Origin: Capitulum mitella
Lineage: Eukaryota; Arthropoda; Thecostraca; Pollicipedomorpha; Pollicipedidae
DNA length: 64,000 nt
Reading direction: 5' to 3'
NCBI GenBank assembly: GCA_030062745.1
Contig: CP099839.1
Coordinates: 5,689,115 to 5,753,114 of the forward strand
The notes beneath the pieces are model-generated. The model was not told the DNA's origin and ran no database searches. It saw only the letters and a list, made by a program, of their open reading frames with translations. Numbering within the stretch: the first letter of the stretch is position 1; the number at the start of each line of letters is the position of its first letter. Positions 9,690 to 22,200 of the stretch are shown here, one piece after another. Both the position numbers and the translations under genes were made by a program.

Positions 9690-12338
9690 GCGCCGCAGTC
9701 CGCCGCGTCCAGCGACCGGAGTGGCGCCCCCTGCGGTCTCCGGCCGCGACAGAGAGGAGGCGGCTCTCGGGTGAACGGCGGTGACCGCTGGAGCCGCCGT
9801 CCTCGGCTGGGAGGAGTCTGCTTCAGGGAAGGCGGTGTCGACTGGAGAGCGTCGGTTGTGGCCGAGACCAGAACCCACGCTACGGGAGTGGTGGCTTCTT
9901 TCGTGCACCGCGAATACGACTGAGCAGGTCTACTGTTGACGTCAGCGTGCTGGAGGCGAAGTTAGACGCCAGGCGCTCGTGCGGTGACCTTCGCTTACGC
10001 CAATATCATAACATGTGTGATGTACCTACTCAGAACGTTTGTGATGTTAGGGTAAATGTCAGCTTTAAGCGTATAGATGATACTTCAGTATACACTAACG
10101 TCATGCCGTGACGCTGAGAACTGCCTGCGTTAGTTTCACGTTTACCAGTTTGTTGTTGAGATCTGAGGAGAGAGGGAACAACGTTTCACGAGACGTGCTC
10201 CTTGGGTAGCGCAGTCGTCTTCTCAACACTTAGGGCGACACATTGTCCCGTGACTACGAGCCTTTTCACAGACACTTTTCAGCACTCTTGTGAGAAATTC
10301 TTTTGGGCTATGTGAATGTCTGCCAGTATCAGCGTGAGGACGGCGTGTATGGTATTATCGTTGTTGTTGTTCCGTTTCATACGCTTGGTGCGACTAGCGA
10401 ATCCCGTAGGTAGGCATATTCAGTTAGAATATCGCACGCTGGGAGTCTCCCCCCCCCGCCGGTACATCCTCTGTGGAAGACAGCGAGTCCGTCGTCATCA
10501 CACTCCCCTCCCCGAGAATGTTTCCACCCTGGCGTACGCTCCCCCGCTCTGGTGCCGCCGCCGCAGAGTCGACCCAGCCCCAACCCGACTCCGTCTAGCA
10601 ATAACGAGCTGCTCACGTAGACTGCGCCCGCCCTGCCGGCCCGGCCCGGCCAGGGTGGGCCCCGACAGGCCGGTTCTCGCAGGCACAGCGTGGCACATGT
10701 CTCGGGGCTCAGGTCCGTGAGTGAAGTGATGAAGTGCGCAATAGTGACGCTGGCTAGATCCAAGCAGCTCAGCCTGATGGCGTGGAAGCCTCCGCCGAAA
10801 TCGGTAGACGTGGCACTCTACGCCTTGCCCTCTTCTTGGAGCAGTTCAGTACCTCGCTGCCCCGTAGCCTTGACTGGACTTACTGCCTACTGGCGTCTCT
10901 CGCACGCCGTGGGAAAACTCCCCGAGACCCGCAAGTATTAGCGAGCTCCTCACCGCGCGTTGGCACCAGCTCAGTTCCCCGGGCCGGCTTGTAGTGCCAC
11001 AGCCATACCCTTTTGGGGCCCGGTCACCGTTGCCATGTGGAGGCCGCCTACCCTGCAGACAACGGCTGCTGCCCAGAAGGACACGGCCCACCTGACCGTG
11101 CACGAGACGGACGAGCCGGGGAGGCCATGCGGCCCCTCGGACGGCGCGAGACCTCCCCCCCTCAGGTCCGGCGTGGCCCTGTTCATGGTCCCGGACGGGC
11201 CGCTCAGCGTGCGTCGTAGGAGAACGTAGAAACGTGCCAGCCGATATCGTTGTCGTCGGTAAGGAACAATACATTCTAGATGGTCGAGCTGTGGTTGTGC
11301 CCTGCGTTCGCCGCCGGCGAGGACCCCGCGAGGGTCACTGTTCAGCCATGGCAGGGGCTTTGAACGGAGTAACACTCGCCAGTTGGTTAAAAAAGCCGAC
11401 ACCTGTGCCTTCGCACGATCGTCGCCTGTGGACCCGACCACATCTCTCCGCAGTTTGACGCCCCTGACTTCTCCGAGGTAAACCTGCCCATTGCGGACGT
11501 CTTCACCAAGTCTGGCCCTGTCGCTGCATGATACCCAAACGCTGATGGTGAAAACTTTCGCGAAAAAAAATGTGAACCATTAGAAACAACTCCCTGATGT
11601 ACGGCATGCCGGTAGCGATTTTCACTTTTTCGATTTTGGAAAACATTCGAATGAGAAAGAAGAAGAATTTATCCTTTCAAACACTCAGACTCATATAATT
11701 TGAGACTAAAAATGTGTGCCCATCTAAAGTCCATGGATCTGAGTTCTTTCTGCATTTATCAGCCCTTCCTCCATATGTCGGAAGTCTTGTCACAAATAAC
11801 AGCAAAGTAATTCTGCCGCCAACACAACGGCAAACCAGCAGTCTCATTGCTGTTGACGTAAGTGACGTCACCTCGGGGTTACCAAAAGGACGATTCCGTA
11901 CTCCTCGCCTGAACCCATGGTACGAAGCAGATAAATCTGGTAAGATTTGATCTAATATCCCGTATCCTGCCATGCTGAATCCGGATCCAATTCAAATCCA
12001 GAAATTTCCTCCAAGGCTGGTCCAATCCAGATCCGATCCGCTATAGACAGTAGGCCAAAACCTAGAGAATCCAGGATGGGAAACCTTTATGTCGAACCTG
12101 ATGCAAACTTGTATGATATGAAACTGGTTTAAAACTGCTTAGCTTTAGCACAAATAACATAAGAAATCATACAGTGGATGAGGGTAAGTCACTGTCATTT
12201 GTTTACACCATTTGATGTTTCAGGACTTATCATCTCTATTTAAACTTTTCATCAACCGACATCTGGATTCCCCTTTACACACTGATCACCTGATGAAAGA
12301 ACGCAAGCGCTCTATCCAGCTAAATGTTCTAAACTTTT
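9690..12338. other. 3' flank of the MFSD6-like gene, mostly unassigned
   Basis: The first part should be 3' UTR. No AATAAA was seen on the + strand soon after the stop, so the transcript end is not placed. The block at 10440-11240 is GC-rich and open in several frames on both strands, with no recognisable domain. A possible tRNA-derived SINE head lies at 10200-10268. From 11470 onward the sequence is AT-richer and leads into the MITE at 12339. Confidence 0.5.
10200..10268 (+). mobile_element. Possible tRNA-derived SINE head (degenerate)
   Basis: GGGTAGCGCAGTCGTC resembles a polymerase III A box (TRGCNNAGTGG), and GTGACTACGAGCC about 35 bases later resembles a worn B box (GGTTCGANTCC). Spacing fits a tRNA head. 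It does not fold into a clean tRNA by eye, so it is called as a SINE relic. Confidence 0.33.
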
Positions 12339-13559
12339 TTAACCCTATTCCCGGAGGGCTAGACGGTATGGCCGATTCCCGGCAGGGGGGGGGGGCGGAT
12401 TCGGCCCCCCCTGAGATCTCGAGAACTACTTATCCGATTTCATCGCAACAAACGGCAATCGATTTGCCGTGACGTTAACTACATTTTAATAAAAAGAAAT
12501 TTTCAAAATTTTGAAATTTGTGGATACAGGGGGGCAAAAATGTCAAAATGGGGGGTACTTTTTGACTTCTTATAACTCCGTTGTTTATGGACCGATTTCG
12601 ATGAAACTGGCATCAATCGAGAGATTATGGATAGGGCTTTTACCATGGGTATGCAAATTTGAAATTTTGAGAAAATTCATGGGCGTTCACAGGGTTTCAA
12701 AAATAGGGGGATTAGTTTTCCAATAACGGAATGAACAAAAGAGGCCAAAACACCTTTTTAGCTTCTGCTAGTCATGTTATGCTAAAGAAGTACAAATCGC
12801 ATTACAATGTTTGTATAATGTTAGCATAGGCGGTGCCAGGGACATGAGAAAGGGGGAAATGTCATGGTCACACGTTTCTCAGATCAACTTGTGACTTTTG
12901 GCCTTAAATGACCTCCAGTGACCTTGGGGTCACCTGGAATGATGTCGTGTGCATTCATTATTATCTGTAAACGTTTTTAATCGATTAAATTCACTCCATT
13001 CCAAAAAATTCATTTTTTGGCTTTTGCGATATAGGGTACGTGCACTGACATTTTAGGTCATAGCTCCGTGACCCGACCTGATATCAAGCTGAAACTTGGT
13101 ACAAAAGTAGAGGGCATCTTTCTGCGTCATATATATTCCGGGTTTGGCATTTGAAAAAACGGCGCCGAAATTATTGCGAAAAAACAAATTTTGACTTTTG
13201 ACCTTGACCTGACCTTGTAAAGTGACCTCAGATAAACAAAATTACATATGCACATTGTCCAACTATTTAGCTATATATTCATATAAAGTTTTAAGTTCTA
13301 TCTTAAAAACTCTGGTTTTGACAGACATTTTCCTTTTACCCTCAACATGGCCAAAAATGACCTGAGGTGCCTCCCAAAAACGTTGCCTGGCTCCGCCCCT
13401 GAGCAAAATAGAATTTCGAAATTTTGTCACGGCGCGTAGAAGGAATAGCTAGGAAAAGTGACCAAGTTTCGTGAAGCTGCATTAAAAAGCCTGGAATTGG
13501 CAAGCAAAAAACCCGAGGGGGGGGGGCGGATTCCGCCCCCCTGCCGGGAATAGGGTTAA
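12339..13559 (+). mobile_element. piggyBac-like MITE, copy 2
   Basis: 1221-bp element with TTAA at 12339-12342 and 13556-13559. Termini are TTAACCCTATTCCCGGAGGG and, in reverse, TTAACCCTATTCCCGGCAGG: at least 15 identical inverted bases. Inside each end lies a G-run followed by cggattcggcccc or cggattccgcccc. The interior is non-coding, with several TGACCT/AGGTCA motifs, including tgaccttgacctgacctt at about 13199. It matches copies 1 and 4 in reverse orientation. The sharp termini make this the best reference copy in the window. Confidence 0.88.
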
Positions 13560-15115
13560 GCTAATTTGTGAAGGTCATTATCATCAGTTCTCGAGACATG
13601 GAAACCTAAATTTTGGAGGCGGGGAAAATGCAGTTTTAGCCTTTCTGTCAATGCAAACTTTGGCCCTTTTAAACTAAGTTTTTTTTTGTATTTTTGTCAG
13701 TTATTTTAACACCATAACTTCATGAAACTTCAGATTCAAATCCGAGCCAAATCCCCGTTTTGATAAGATTTATCAGTCCAATCTGGATCCAGTCCGGCGG
13801 ACTGAATCGGACTGTAATAAGCGCCGGCTGGATCCAGTCCGTGTCGCACTCTGCCTGCACCGTCGCCGTCGTGGACTTCGTTGCGTCGTCGGTGACGTGT
13901 TGACGGGCGCCGCCGGCAGCGGAAGACCCTCCAGCAATCAATACGCCGCCGCGGCGAGGTACTGCCGCCCGACATCGCCACGGCCGGCCCTGTTTGGACA
14001 AACTTCACGGACCGGCGGACGGACAACACGGCGGCAGACAGGCGGACAATGGACCGCCTCGGGCTGGGCGGTCGGTCTGTTGGCGCTGCCGCGAGGGCCC
14101 GGCAGCTCGTGTTTCATCTCGGTGAAAAGGACACCGCTGTCTGTCCGATACTCGAGACTCAAGGGGCGGAAAATCTCGTCTGCAGCGTCGCAAATACAAA
14201 GCCGCTTGTTGCGAAAAACGCGGCAACAGCCGGATGTTTGGGATTTTCGGGCCTCTCCCAGATATATCAGACCCCATCCAATATCCAGGGAATTAACTTT
14301 ATTTGTGTAGGGCCTATCACGAAACTGATGAGAGCTAAAGGCGCAAATCTTGTCTTAACTTATGTAATATCCTTTCTTCCACTTCCCTCCACCCTAAACT
14401 GTATTCCTTAATTTGCTTTCTACGCGATTCAGGTTCAAGAGATCGATCTGGCGTTCTGTTTGAAGTAAACGGGACCAACTGATTCGTCCCTTTCCTTCTT
14501 ATTACGTTGTTTTTTTTCGCGTAAAACTCATTGGATTTCTGCCAGTTAATTCTCATACTACAGAAATTTAGATTTTTTTGCACAAATAGAAAGATCTGAC
14601 CATAAGGGGCCCGGTCTCGCTTAGGCGCGCCCAGAGGTGCATCCCTGTGATGCGTTTTTCAACTCATGCAGTGAAATTCATCCACATGTATACACACACC
14701 AGCTTTTTTGTGCATATACGCACTTTCGTGTTAAGACATTGCTTTTTGGAGTCGTAATTTTTCTTTTATTTATTTATGGATAGGTCATGTTTTTAGGAGC
14801 ACAAATCTAGTTTGTGGGTGCAAATGCATCCACAGAGATATAAAGTTACACCCCTGCCTATCTGTGCCATTTTCGCCAATGTTAGGTCTGAGCTCGAAAT
14901 GGGAGACGGGAAAACTCGTGGTTCCCAAGTGCTCCTGATCGAAAAACATCCGCAGCCATGTGCGGTGGTGTAGGCGCAGTTTTTGCAGGGAAATACCATC
15001 GAGTGTTCAGGTCAGTTTTGGGCTGCGCCAAAATGGCGTCAAACCATTTCCAACGGCGTAAAAGGAACTTAAAGAACACGCTTTGAAACAAGAACCAGCT
15101 AAGCTAGCTTGTGCC
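13560..15115. other. Unassigned intergenic stretch
   Basis: Between two mobile elements. 13840-14110 is GC-rich and open in several frames without a recognisable domain. tttatttattta at about 14765 gives AATAAA on the - strand and could be the poly(A) signal of the SV2-like gene, about 1.3 kb past its stop. A pair of CAGAGGTG/CAGGGGTG-type ends at about 14630 and 14857 was considered and not called. Confidence 0.45.
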
Positions 15116-15376
15116 CAAGGGCGAATCCAGCCCATGTGCTTAGGAAGGCCCAAATCCCCATCCGAGTGATCGGACCTGTCCACAGATGTTGATTTCTCTT
15201 CGGATTTCGGCCGCTCTGTTTCGCAGTTTCCCGGACTTACCATGCATCGAAAAATGTTTCGAACACGAACAAAAATTGCACTTTCCCGCCCAAAAAGGGT
15301 AACCAAAAGATCTGTCGGCCCACTTTCCAGCGAAAGGGGTCCATGGGCCCGATGTCCATCCCCAGATGCACCAGTG
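15116..15376 (+). mobile_element. hAT-type MITE, 260-bp family, copy 2
   Basis: 261-bp element starting CAAGGGCGAATCCAGCCCAT; its right end reversed reads CACTGGTGCATCTGGGGATG. Flanks CTTGTGCC (15108-15115) and CTTGTGAC (15377-15384) match at seven of eight bases. It aligns with the element at 7953-8211 in the same orientation and has almost the same length, which together with the duplications defines the family. Confidence 0.75.
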
Positions 15377-16097
15377 CTTGTGACTGTACTTTTTCTCGTG
15401 ATTTTTTTACTTTAAACTACTTCGAACGACGCTAAGGATTACCTTCCAGCGAACGCAGATATATTCAACTATGCCACAACATCAAATAGGTCATAACAAC
15501 CAACGAGGACCGATTATAACACATGATAGTTGGAGATTGGGGTTTCGTGGAAAAGATGACGGCCTTGCGCGTCTTTCTCGCCCACGTAGAGAAGGGGCAG
15601 TACAAATAGCGTCGTTTGTTGAACAACAGCCGAGCTGCATAGCGCTCTGCCATGCCACTCGCCTTCGATGCTGATTCCGCCCGACCGGGTCGGCAGGCCC
15701 AGCGCGCGAATCCGACCGCAGACTCGGGTGGCAGACCCGGCCGGCGCGGCCAGTCCGTCCGCCACATCGCGTGACGGACCGCGACAGTGGACAAGCGAGA
15801 GACGGAACATCGACTGAACCCGGGCCGGGCCGTGGTCGGCGCGCCGCGGCGCCGGCTCGCCGCCGCCCCCGGCGACCGTTCCTCCCCTCCCGGCAGGCCG
15901 GCCGTCGGCCGCCGGCGTCACGCTCCAGGAGCCGCCAGCCTGAACTCGCCTGGCCAAGCCGGCCCTGAACGCCACTTAGCAACGCCAGGGCGGCCAGCGG
16001 CGACCGGCTTGTAAAAGCGACTTGCCGGGCGTCGGGCTTTACTCCGCGCGATCCGGCAGTTGCCTGCTCGTGCGGCAGCGCCGGCGGCAGGAGCCGC
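15377..16097. other. Probable 3' UTR side of the SV2-like gene
   Basis: Directly past the - strand stop at 16098. 15690-16090 is strongly GC-rich with overlapping long open frames on both strands, none with a domain I recognise. Treated as 3' untranslated or flanking DNA. Confidence 0.45.
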
Positions 16098-16278
16098 TCA
16101 GACGAGGACGTCCTTGGTCTCTGGCAGCTTGAAGGCGGCCAGCCCGCCCATGGCGAGCACGGCGACCGTGGTCAGCATCGGGATGGCCAGGTTGACGTCG
16201 ATGAACTGGCCGAACGTCAGCGTGCCCACGATCCCGGCCACGCGCGACACGGACGAGATGAAGCCGTAGCCGGTCGTC
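16098..16278 (-). CDS. SV2: SV2-like last exon (TM11-TM12, stop)
   Basis: Acceptor gctgtttcgcag, phase 2 entry completing an Arg codon. Encodes TTGYGFISSVSRVAGIVG, TLTFGQFIDVNLAIPML and VLAMGGLAAFKLPETKDVLV, stop at 16100-16098. KLPET closes the last MFS helix as in SV2. An acceptor 29 bases upstream (gactcaccag) breaks the phase with the previous exon and was rejected. Confidence 0.94.
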
Positions 16279-19200
16279 CTGCGAAACAGCGTTAGGACGT
16301 CGGCCACCTGGTGAGTCTTGGCGGAAACATTAAATCACTACGAGTAAGCAATTGCGAAAGCTTGAAATTGTTGTCCCGCGAGACAGAGCAAAGAATGTGA
16401 GAATAAAAAGTGTAAAACGCGCTGCTGCTAGAAAACGGTGATTAAATGTGGGTCACAATGCTCAAACACTGCGCATGTTACAATCAGAAGGCTCCGCGCT
16501 GAATGCTAAGGCCATCAAGTCCAGGTCGTGACGATTGTCCTTTCAGATAAGGTGCGTCGTTCGTTTGCGTCTTGAGAGCAGACGAAAACTTCGTCATGCT
16601 GTCACTAAACAGAAATGCTATAGCAGTGATGTGCCTTTTTGTTATCGCATTCAGGGTAATCGCTAAATGACCTAGCAGTCCGCGCCCCCCGCCTAAAGCT
16701 ACAAACACACAAACACCGTGTAGTAAATCGGTGGATGGATGTCGGTTGCATGGACACTAATATATGCAAGTAAAACGTCGACAGACAAATCTGAGCGTCC
16801 TCTGCACCTTTCCCAACAGTGTTCTCAATAAGCACTGAAATACACGACCTCTTCAGTGTCAGGTTGTCACGTTTTATTTAATGCGAAACCCTTCTTCATC
16901 GGTAGTGTGACGTGAAGACCGACAATTCTCTGATCGCCGGATAAAAATTCTCTGGTCACCGGGTAAAAATTCTCTGATCGCCGGGTAAAAATTCTCTGAT
17001 CGCCGGGTAAAAAATCTCTGATCGCCGGGTAAAAGAACGGACCCTATTTTAGGCGCATGATGAGATATTCGGACTGCACAGTCGCACAGCTCTGTGGCTG
17101 TCCAATAGGACTCGCTGATGACTATTCCCGCATATTTGGGTCTACAGCGAGCTGGCCATTAGTCCAGATATCCCACGGAGCGTGCTCATCTCATATCGGG
17201 CTGTCTTTCATACGACCCCAGGGCATCGATCTGGCCTGGTGAAAAGGTGCGCATTAGCCGGAGCATCTAACGGTGCTGGCTTCTCGTCGGCAACGGCGGC
17301 CAGGGTCTTCCCCACGGGAGGGTGGGGGGGGGGACCAGCTGGCTCTGAAAAATCAGGACACGCGAGAAAACCAGAGCTCGTGGATTGATTGCGGCCACCA
17401 CGCAAAGGCGTCCGACGGCACTGGCACCGGCCCGCCCACGTACCGGAGATTGGTGGGGTACGCCTCCGTGGTGAGCACGTCCAGGGCGTTCCAGCCGCTG
17501 ATGAAGACCATGTTGAAGGCGGCCTCGAACACGATCACACCGATCTTGGTCTGCAGGAACCACATGAAGAAGCCGGCCCCCGACGATATCAACATCGAGA
17601 CGGCTGTGGGGCAGGTCTCTGTCAGTAGCGTCGCGCAGCGGCGTCGTCGTTCGTACCTAGGCTATTGCCTATGTAAGGGTTCTTGATAAATACGGCTACG
17701 CAACATCCAGTACCGAATCCCATCAGAATCCAGCCATATGACCGCAAAAATGTTGCTGCAACCACTCGTAACAGAGTAGCCACAAGACTCTGCTCCTTTC
17801 TTTCTTTCTCTTTCTCTTTCTCTCTCTCTCTCTTTCTCTCTCTCCCTCCCTCTCTCCCTCTCTCTCTCTGACGGTGGCAAAGTAACGCAGGTTTTCAGCC
17901 AAACAACAGTCGTTTGCCGATTCTTCACTGCGGTACCACTTACCGATCATTTTGGCCCTGCCGACCTTGTCCAGCAGGTAGGATGCTATGAAACTGCCGG
18001 GGAGAAGCGAGATCTGACCGACCAGGTTCTCCTGGAACACGTCCACGTAGTGCAGGTTATAGTCGAAGTCCAGTTGGCAGCCCGGCACCATCGCCTGGAA
18101 GCTGTTGTTGCGTAGGGTGCAGTTCTTGAAGCGGTAGCGGTAGATGTCCGTGTCGACGAAGCGGTTGGCCACGAGCGTGGAGTTGATGAACGTGGTCCGG
18201 GACGACTTGACGTCGGTGAAGACCGACTCCCGGATGTCGCAGTTGATGAATTCCACGTGGTTCAGGGTGGCGTCCGACCACTTGCAGCGGAAGAATGTCG
18301 AGTTGATGTACTTCGTGTTGGAGATGGTGTAGTTGAACGTGGAGCGCGTGTACTGCGCGTCGATGACGTAGGCTGCCTTCGTGACGTAGTCCCGTGACTT
18401 GATCAGCTTGATGAACTCAGGGAACCAGATCGACAGTCCGTAATACCTGCAACAACGAATGGTCGGGCACCACTGAATGGCAGCGGAATGCGCTTCTGGG
18501 GTAAAACAATAAACATTCTTGATGTATGCAGCCGGACATCAATCGCTTTTACGGATACATAATCGTTACATAGTTCCAGATTGGGAACGGTAAAAATTGG
18601 ACGCATTTTTACTAAACTGATCTAAATTACAGAAGTAGACGGACAGTGGCCTTTAAAAGCTTAAAATTTCTGAGCCAAAGGGTGATATCCTTTGATCCAG
18701 CAGACAATGGGAAAACGCATCAGACAACGCGCCAGAGTAGACGCCCATAAACCATCAAACGTGCCAACCAAAATGAAACGAAACCTAATGTCAAATAAGC
18801 GTCCCGAGTCGTTGGTTTAAACACTATAAGGCATATTTTTGACAACCTCAACGATCGCGCTGTTCGACACCTTGTCTTTTTATTCCCACCAACAAAAAAT
18901 TGGTCCGTATAAAGCGTGCACCAGCGCAGAAGTTTCAAATTATGAGGGTGTATGCTAATCACAAACCCATTTCGCAAAAAAAGTAGAAAAAATGAAGCAG
19001 AACGGTTCATCAGGAGAAACACTTTCGTCAGATCAGTCCTGCCTTTTGCCGCTGAATGAAAAGAAATACGAGTATTCCCTGGAAGTGAATGAAAACAATG
19101 ACGATGTGGGTTTGAATAAAATAAATCAACGACACGTTCCGCCACTTAACGCTGGCGTACCGCGAATATTAATGTTGACGATTTGGATCCGATTTTAGGA

Positions 19201-22200
19201 ATTCTGTATCCAACCACCGCATGTAAAAAATGTTATCGGCATTTTTCATTCGGCAAAAGAATTTCATCGGCTTGTAAGGACTAACGGAAGATTTGGCATG
19301 CTGGTATCTGCTACACCATGCATACATTACGCTTCATTGACAATTGGGTAAATCTTCCTGAAGTCAAAAATGTTGCCGATGAGTTTCGTGAATTTTTCTC
19401 CGCAGTCCAATAGTTTTCTAGGACGGGCGAGAAAATTATATGTTACGTCGACGTGACTGGCATGCAATAATGTTCAGTGACGACAACGTGACCTACAGAA
19501 CTGATAGACGTTCCATATCTTTGGGAGTGGTCTGCAAGTCGTGTCTATACCCAGGTGACACCCATAAACCCAGTTCAAATCCGGCCAGGCCCGCAGCAGG
19601 CTCACCCGAAAGCAGCCATGAACCAGACGAACAGCAGCACCATGGTGATCGATCGATAGGAGGGTAGCATCAGCTTGCGTCAAGCTGCTCCAGAACTGCA
19701 ACAACAGCGTACCGTGCGTCTGAGCCGACGGCGTCCGAGACGCGACACAAACTCAGACGTCGCGGGGCCAGATTGGCGCCGGTAAACGGGAAATCGGTAC
19801 AAACGGCCGGCCGGCCGTCAATTCGGCCCAGCAGCCGCTGTCTGCTGTCGGTCGTGCCGGCCACGTTCAGCTGTGAAATATGGGAGGCACTCCTTGTCCT
19901 CGAAAGTCAAGGCGAGTCGAACTCAGCAGCTCCCACGAGTGCAGGATCCATTCAGAAACTAGCCCATCTATCCCCGAATACTGAAGGAAAAAAGCGAGAA
20001 CGAAACCTTGAACGGAACGAGACAATGAACTTTTTAAAAGGGTCTTCAGCTGGGTGAATTCCGAATGGCGGAATAATAACATAAATCGGAAAATGACCAG
20101 AAATCATTGCGCTCAGGGGTTTTAGACGGGGAAGTATAAAGATGCCATCAAAACTAAAACGGCATCAACAAAATCCATCAACAACTGATCCACAGACGAG
20201 TGGCAGGTAGTTCTGATAGCGAGAAGCGCGAATAACGTCCACTGATGAAATAAACATCCCAAGCAGAAAATACACGTTAACAACTAACTGCTCCAACGAG
20301 AAGCACTTGAGCAACTGATTGGAGCAACCGGAACAAAACAGATCTTACAGCAACTGCTTCAATGGTAGCCAAAAATGTGACGCAGGACACTGAAAGGCAA
20401 CTAACGTCATTTAAAAAGACATTCAGATTTTCCAGTTCTTAGATGTATTCACTCGCCAGTCTGAAGGCGGGCTCGCATAAATGCGACCACACAACAGCTC
20501 CGCGCGGCCTTGAAAGCCTTTCTGAATTCACTGACGGTCGCGGGGTGGAGATGCAATTAGTCACGGTAGACGGCAGCTGATTTGGGTGATTATCAGCACC
20601 AGACCAGGACTTCCGCGGCGAAACTCCCCATTCGTTACCATAATGAACATTTCCTTCTGCGTCATTATGCTACGGTATTCATTTTCAGACAAATACTTCA
20701 TTTTCACACAATCGAAGCTTGACCTATGAGGATCTACATCACCGAAGAGTACTATATTCACATCACCGATGACGAGGAGTGCCACACTCAAACCTCAGGT
20801 CGCCGAGGAGTGTAGCACTCGCATCATCGAGGAGTCCGACACTCTTTCGTCATCAGGAAAATGGACACTCATGACAAAACAGTGTCATGTCATGACAAAA
20901 GTGTGTCGTTCTCGCGTCGATGAAGAGTAAGACACATCGCGTAGGGAAGCTGCACTCTCACATCACTGATAAACAAGGCGCCCTTACATCACGGATGGTA
21001 TGACGTTGTCGCATCACCTGGGCCCTCGATGCTGCCAGACTGAGATTGCAATGAGCGCAACATTCCTACATACCGAGGGAGCACGACGACTGCACCCTTC
21101 CCGGGAAAGAACCTACAAGGTGGAGCCCTCGTTATCCCACACAGGCGAGAACGACACTCCACACTGCAGAACGGCAGCGGAGCGACGCTTTCACGTCCCG
21201 GGCGATGCCGGTCTGGGATTACCCTGAGGATGGTCTTGGTCGGGGCGGGCACGGCGTCGCGGTAGCTGCGCTGCTTGGGCAGCTCCAGCTCCGTCAGCGA
21301 GTACTGGGCGCCGAGGTCCGAGTGGTTCCACTTGTAGATACGCTGCGGAAAAAACGGCAGGGCGCCTTTGCGTGAGCCGCCGTTTGTGCTGCAAGCTGCC
21401 TTGCGCTTCCGGCAAGGGCAGCTCAGAGTCAGAGGGTTTTCGCGTCGGATATTTCATCATACCTGACGTTTATGCGTCGTGAATGTGTTCCCACTACGAC
21501 AATGACCTCCATGAAGGCGGGCCCATTTCATTAGGCAAGCACTTATCACGACATGATCAGCGCATTATCCCGCCACGCCTCTCGCATGACTCATGATCGT
21601 CTAACAGGAGCTTAAGAGTCAGTCAGGAGCCTGAGTATTGTAAAGGGCTCGCTTACGACAGGGCACCCAAAAAGGACTCTTCATCCTTTATCAATTATTT
21701 TTAATATAGTACGCTGAAGTACAGAGGTTTACAAACCGCTGCGTCTGTACCCACCCATAGAACTAGTGTGACTTCGGTATCTTCTTCACGTAGTTAATCG
21801 ATACACTCTCGCAGTTCTAAAGATCCGGTACCAACAAACCCAATGCAGCATACTGGTCTGCTGCACTCTCATGGTTCTCCGCACAGGCATGGTACAGCCT
21901 CAGTATCCTACTGACTTTATGCCGCCACATTCAAACTCCATGCACACTCACAGTTTTACGCTATGACCGAACTTTCACACATCGACATGACATGCCCTCT
22001 CGATATCACATTTCACCACGGTGCACCCATACGGTTTACACCCTGTCCCGACTTTACCCAATGACCTGGTACACCGTCATGGTCTCGCCATCGCGGTCCT
22101 GACCTGATACACCCTCATGGCTTCGATCTCGCGGCCGGCCTCGAGCAGGAAGCGGGGCGACTCCGGCATGAAGGTGAGCCCGAGCAGCGCCAGGATCGAC

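Noticed and set aside
10971-11441. 156-codon - strand open frame
   Set aside because: Lies in a GC-rich block open in several frames on both strands; no recognisable domain.
11925-13850. ATCCAG/GATCC-rich sequence on both sides of MITE copy 2 (11970-12045 and 13735-13830) as one split element
   Set aside because: Only short shared words; no convincing collinear or inverted alignment by eye.
14630-14860. hAT-type element from CAGAGGTG to reverse CAGGGGTG
   Set aside because: The ends look right but the flanking 8-mers (ggcgcgcc and cctatctg) do not match, so there is no duplication to support it.
15490-15982. 163-codon - strand open frame next to the SV2-like stop
   Set aside because: Arg/Gly/Pro-rich low-complexity product typical of GC-rich DNA; lies past the SV2-like stop with no splice evidence.
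16279-16307. Longer version of the SV2-like last exon starting at 16307
   Set aside because: Although open, it breaks the phase with the exon ending at 17444 and inserts residues in the conserved LRTTGYGF junction.
16926-17034. CRISPR-like array
   Set aside because: The 22-bp units are contiguous with no unique spacers, in an intron of a eukaryotic gene.
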